Source of the DNA: Pantoea brenneri
GTDB lineage: Bacteria; Pseudomonadota; Gammaproteobacteria; Enterobacterales; Enterobacteriaceae
DNA length: 39,304 nt
Direction: 5' to 3'
NCBI GenBank assembly: GCA_002095305.1
Contig: MIEI01000043.1
Span: 1-39,304, forward strand
Both the position numbers and the translations under genes were made by a program. Below, piece after piece: positions 37,779-39,304 of this stretch. The stretch's first letter is position 1. Each line of letters starts with the position of its first letter. The notes beneath the pieces were generated by a model that was not told the DNA's origin, ran no database searches, and saw only the letters and a program-made list of their open reading frames with translations.

Positions 37779-39097
37779 TTAAGATTTCAGCGTCTCCGTG
37801 ACGTGGCTGATAGCGCGCACCACATCCGTTGCGCCTTCACGAATTTCCGCAATAACGCCGCCCGCTTCCTGCGCCAGCTGCACGCCCTGATCGGCACGCT
37901 TCAGGTTCGATTCAATCCCCTTCAGCGCCTTATTCGCCAGCGAGTGGTTTTGCTGCACCCGGTTCTCAATCTCTGCGGTGGCGCGGTTGATGTTAGCCGC
38001 CAGCGTTCTGACTTCATTGGCGACTACGGCAAAACTGCGCCCATGAGTACCTGCTCGCGCCGCTTCAATCGCCGCATTCAGCGCCAGCAGATTGGTCTGA
38101 TCGGCAATGCGGCGGATGCTTTCTACTATAAAGCCGATTCGGTCCGATGATTCGCTCAGGCCGGAGATATCTCCGGAAATTCCCTGTAGTTCGCCCGCCA
38201 GCGCATGCATGGTCTGTACGCTATTGGCGATTACCTCTGCGCCGACGCGGGTGCTTTCGTTGGTTTGCAGCGCGGTGTGATAAGCCCGCTGTGCCGCCTC
38301 GCGCTCCTGCTGATTCTTCTCGACCTGGGCGGTGACGTCAGTGGCAAACTTCACCACTTTATACAGTTTGCCCTGCTCGTCGAAAACCGGATTGTAAGTG
38401 GCGCGTAGCCAGACGGTACGGCCCTGTTTATTCACCCGGGGAAACTGACCCGAGATAAATTCACCGCGATTCAACTGCTGCCAGAGTTCACTGTATTCGC
38501 GGCTGTTACGCATCGCTTCTGAACAGAACAGGCTGTGGTGCGCACCCTCAATCTCCTCACGACGGTATCCCATGGTCTTAAGGAAATTGTCGTTGGCTTT
38601 AAGCACCTCACCTTTCAGGTTAAAAGCGATCACCGCCATTGAACGCTCAATCGCATTGGTCATCGCGCGCTGTTCCTGCGCATCGTTGATGTGGCCGGTG
38701 ATGTCAGTCGCCAGCTTAACGATTTTAAATACCCGTCCGTGACGATCCTGCACCGGCACATAGTTGGCTTCGAGCCACACCGGTCGGCTGTTTTTCGCGA
38801 CGCGGAGAAACTTGTCGCTGAAACTTTCGCCCCGGTTCAGTCGCAACCAGAAGTCGTTGTAGTCTCTGGATTGCAGCTGATCCGGCGTACAGAACAGGCT
38901 GTGATGCTGGCCATCAATTTCGGCCAGCGTGTAGCCCATCCGGTCGAGAAACAGGGCATTGGCGCCGAGAACGGTGCCTCGGGCGTGAACTCAATCATGG
39001 CGATCGAGTCGTTAAGGGAGGTGAGGGTTGCTGCGGAGTGTGTACGCCTCTGCCAACTGAGGCGGGAAGCAATGCCTGATGTAATGGTGTAAAACAT
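37779..39097 (-). pseudogene. Soluble PAS-PAS chemoreceptor resembling BdlA, frameshifted as read (probably intact)
   Basis: Start ATG at 39097 (AAGGA at 5 bases). The first about 40 residues ([14 protein letters not shown]) and the rest are in different frames. Adding one base at 38977-38978 (GAGGCACC to GAGGGCACC on the minus strand) restores [23 protein letters not shown] and a 439-aa protein. Two PAS domains ([34 protein letters not shown]) are followed by an MCP signalling domain with the tip [23 protein letters not shown]. There is no membrane helix. This layout is that of Pseudomonas BdlA, a c-di-GMP-linked biofilm-dispersal receptor. A sigma-28 promoter upstream fits a chemotaxis role. 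Confidence 0.88.
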
Positions 39098-39132
39098 GGT
39101 GATCCTTATTATTAGTGTTGGTCTCGTCACAT

Positions 39133-39159
39133 TTATCGGCCTGATAGCGCCACAATTCA
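39133..39159 (-). promoter_or_regulatory. Sigma-28 (FliA) promoter for the BdlA-like gene
   Basis: On the minus strand TGAATTGT (39152-39159; 5/8 to TAAAGTTT), an 11-base spacer, then GCCGATAA (39133-39140; exact -10 consensus). It is 35 bases before the start codon at 39097, an ordinary leader length for a class 3 flagellar/chemotaxis gene. Confidence 0.72.
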
Positions 39160-39304
39160 GCCTCTGCGGCCATTCTGGTTGAAATTCCGGCAGCCAATAG
39201 CACGATTTTTACCGGCAGCGGCGGGGCGGGATGGCGGGTTTGATGGAAAAGCCGTCAGTCGATTTCATTTTGTTGAAAAGCGTTTGACGCTGTCGGGCCG
39301 CTTT

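Overview
The window reads as a chromosomal segment of a GC-rich enterobacterium. The conserved block prfC-osmY-ytjA-yjjU-yjjV-deoCABD, plus close relatives of E. coli YdcR, YlaC, FtnA, YjiG and YjiH, place it in Enterobacterales. An Erwinia/Pantoea-type genus is my best guess, from gene content and base composition only. No rRNA, tRNA, insertion sequence, phage gene or CRISPR array was seen.

Layout. 1-1927 (minus): 5' part of a Csu-type (spore coat U) pilus operon with two subunits, a chaperone and the start of an usher. 2458-6822 (plus): two tandem MHYT-GGDEF-EAL cyclic-di-GMP proteins. 6912-9692: ydcR (plus), ylaC (minus) and a cupin gene (plus). 9740-14732 (plus): a run of PhoB-box-like heptamers, then an ABC importer operon (ATPase, binding protein, fused double permease) ending in a metallo-beta-lactamase-fold hydrolase. 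14937-17784 (plus): a multi-PAS GGDEF-EAL protein. 17781-22752: a divergent LacI-regulator / MFS transporter plus GH31 glycosidase sugar locus. 22819-23325 (minus): ftnA. 23816-26060 (plus): yjiH-yjiG-M20 amidohydrolase. 26354-31160 (plus): prfC, osmY, ytjA, yjjU, yjjV. 31393-35629 (plus): deoCABD behind a DeoR/CRP-type control region. 35855-37738 (plus): a PBP2 (MrdA) homologue outside its usual context. 37779-39097 (minus): a soluble PAS-PAS-MCP protein resembling BdlA.

Two themes link the genes. First, a motile-sessile switch: three c-di-GMP proteins, a BdlA-like receptor and Csu pili. Each of the four signalling genes has the flagellar sigma-28 -10 octamer GCCGATAA upstream in the correct orientation. 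Second, a probable phosphate-starvation importer: five heptamers at exact 11-bp spacing, three of them PhoB-like, precede the ABC/MBL operon. This suggests the substrate is an organophosphorus compound rather than the iron that a family-level annotation would propose.

An important caveat: seven genes, including prfC, are broken by eight single-base deletions, all in short homopolymers. Adding one base at each site restores full-length family members; prfC becomes 528 aa. Sequencing or assembly error is the likeliest cause, so these genes are marked pseudogene 'as read' but are probably intact.
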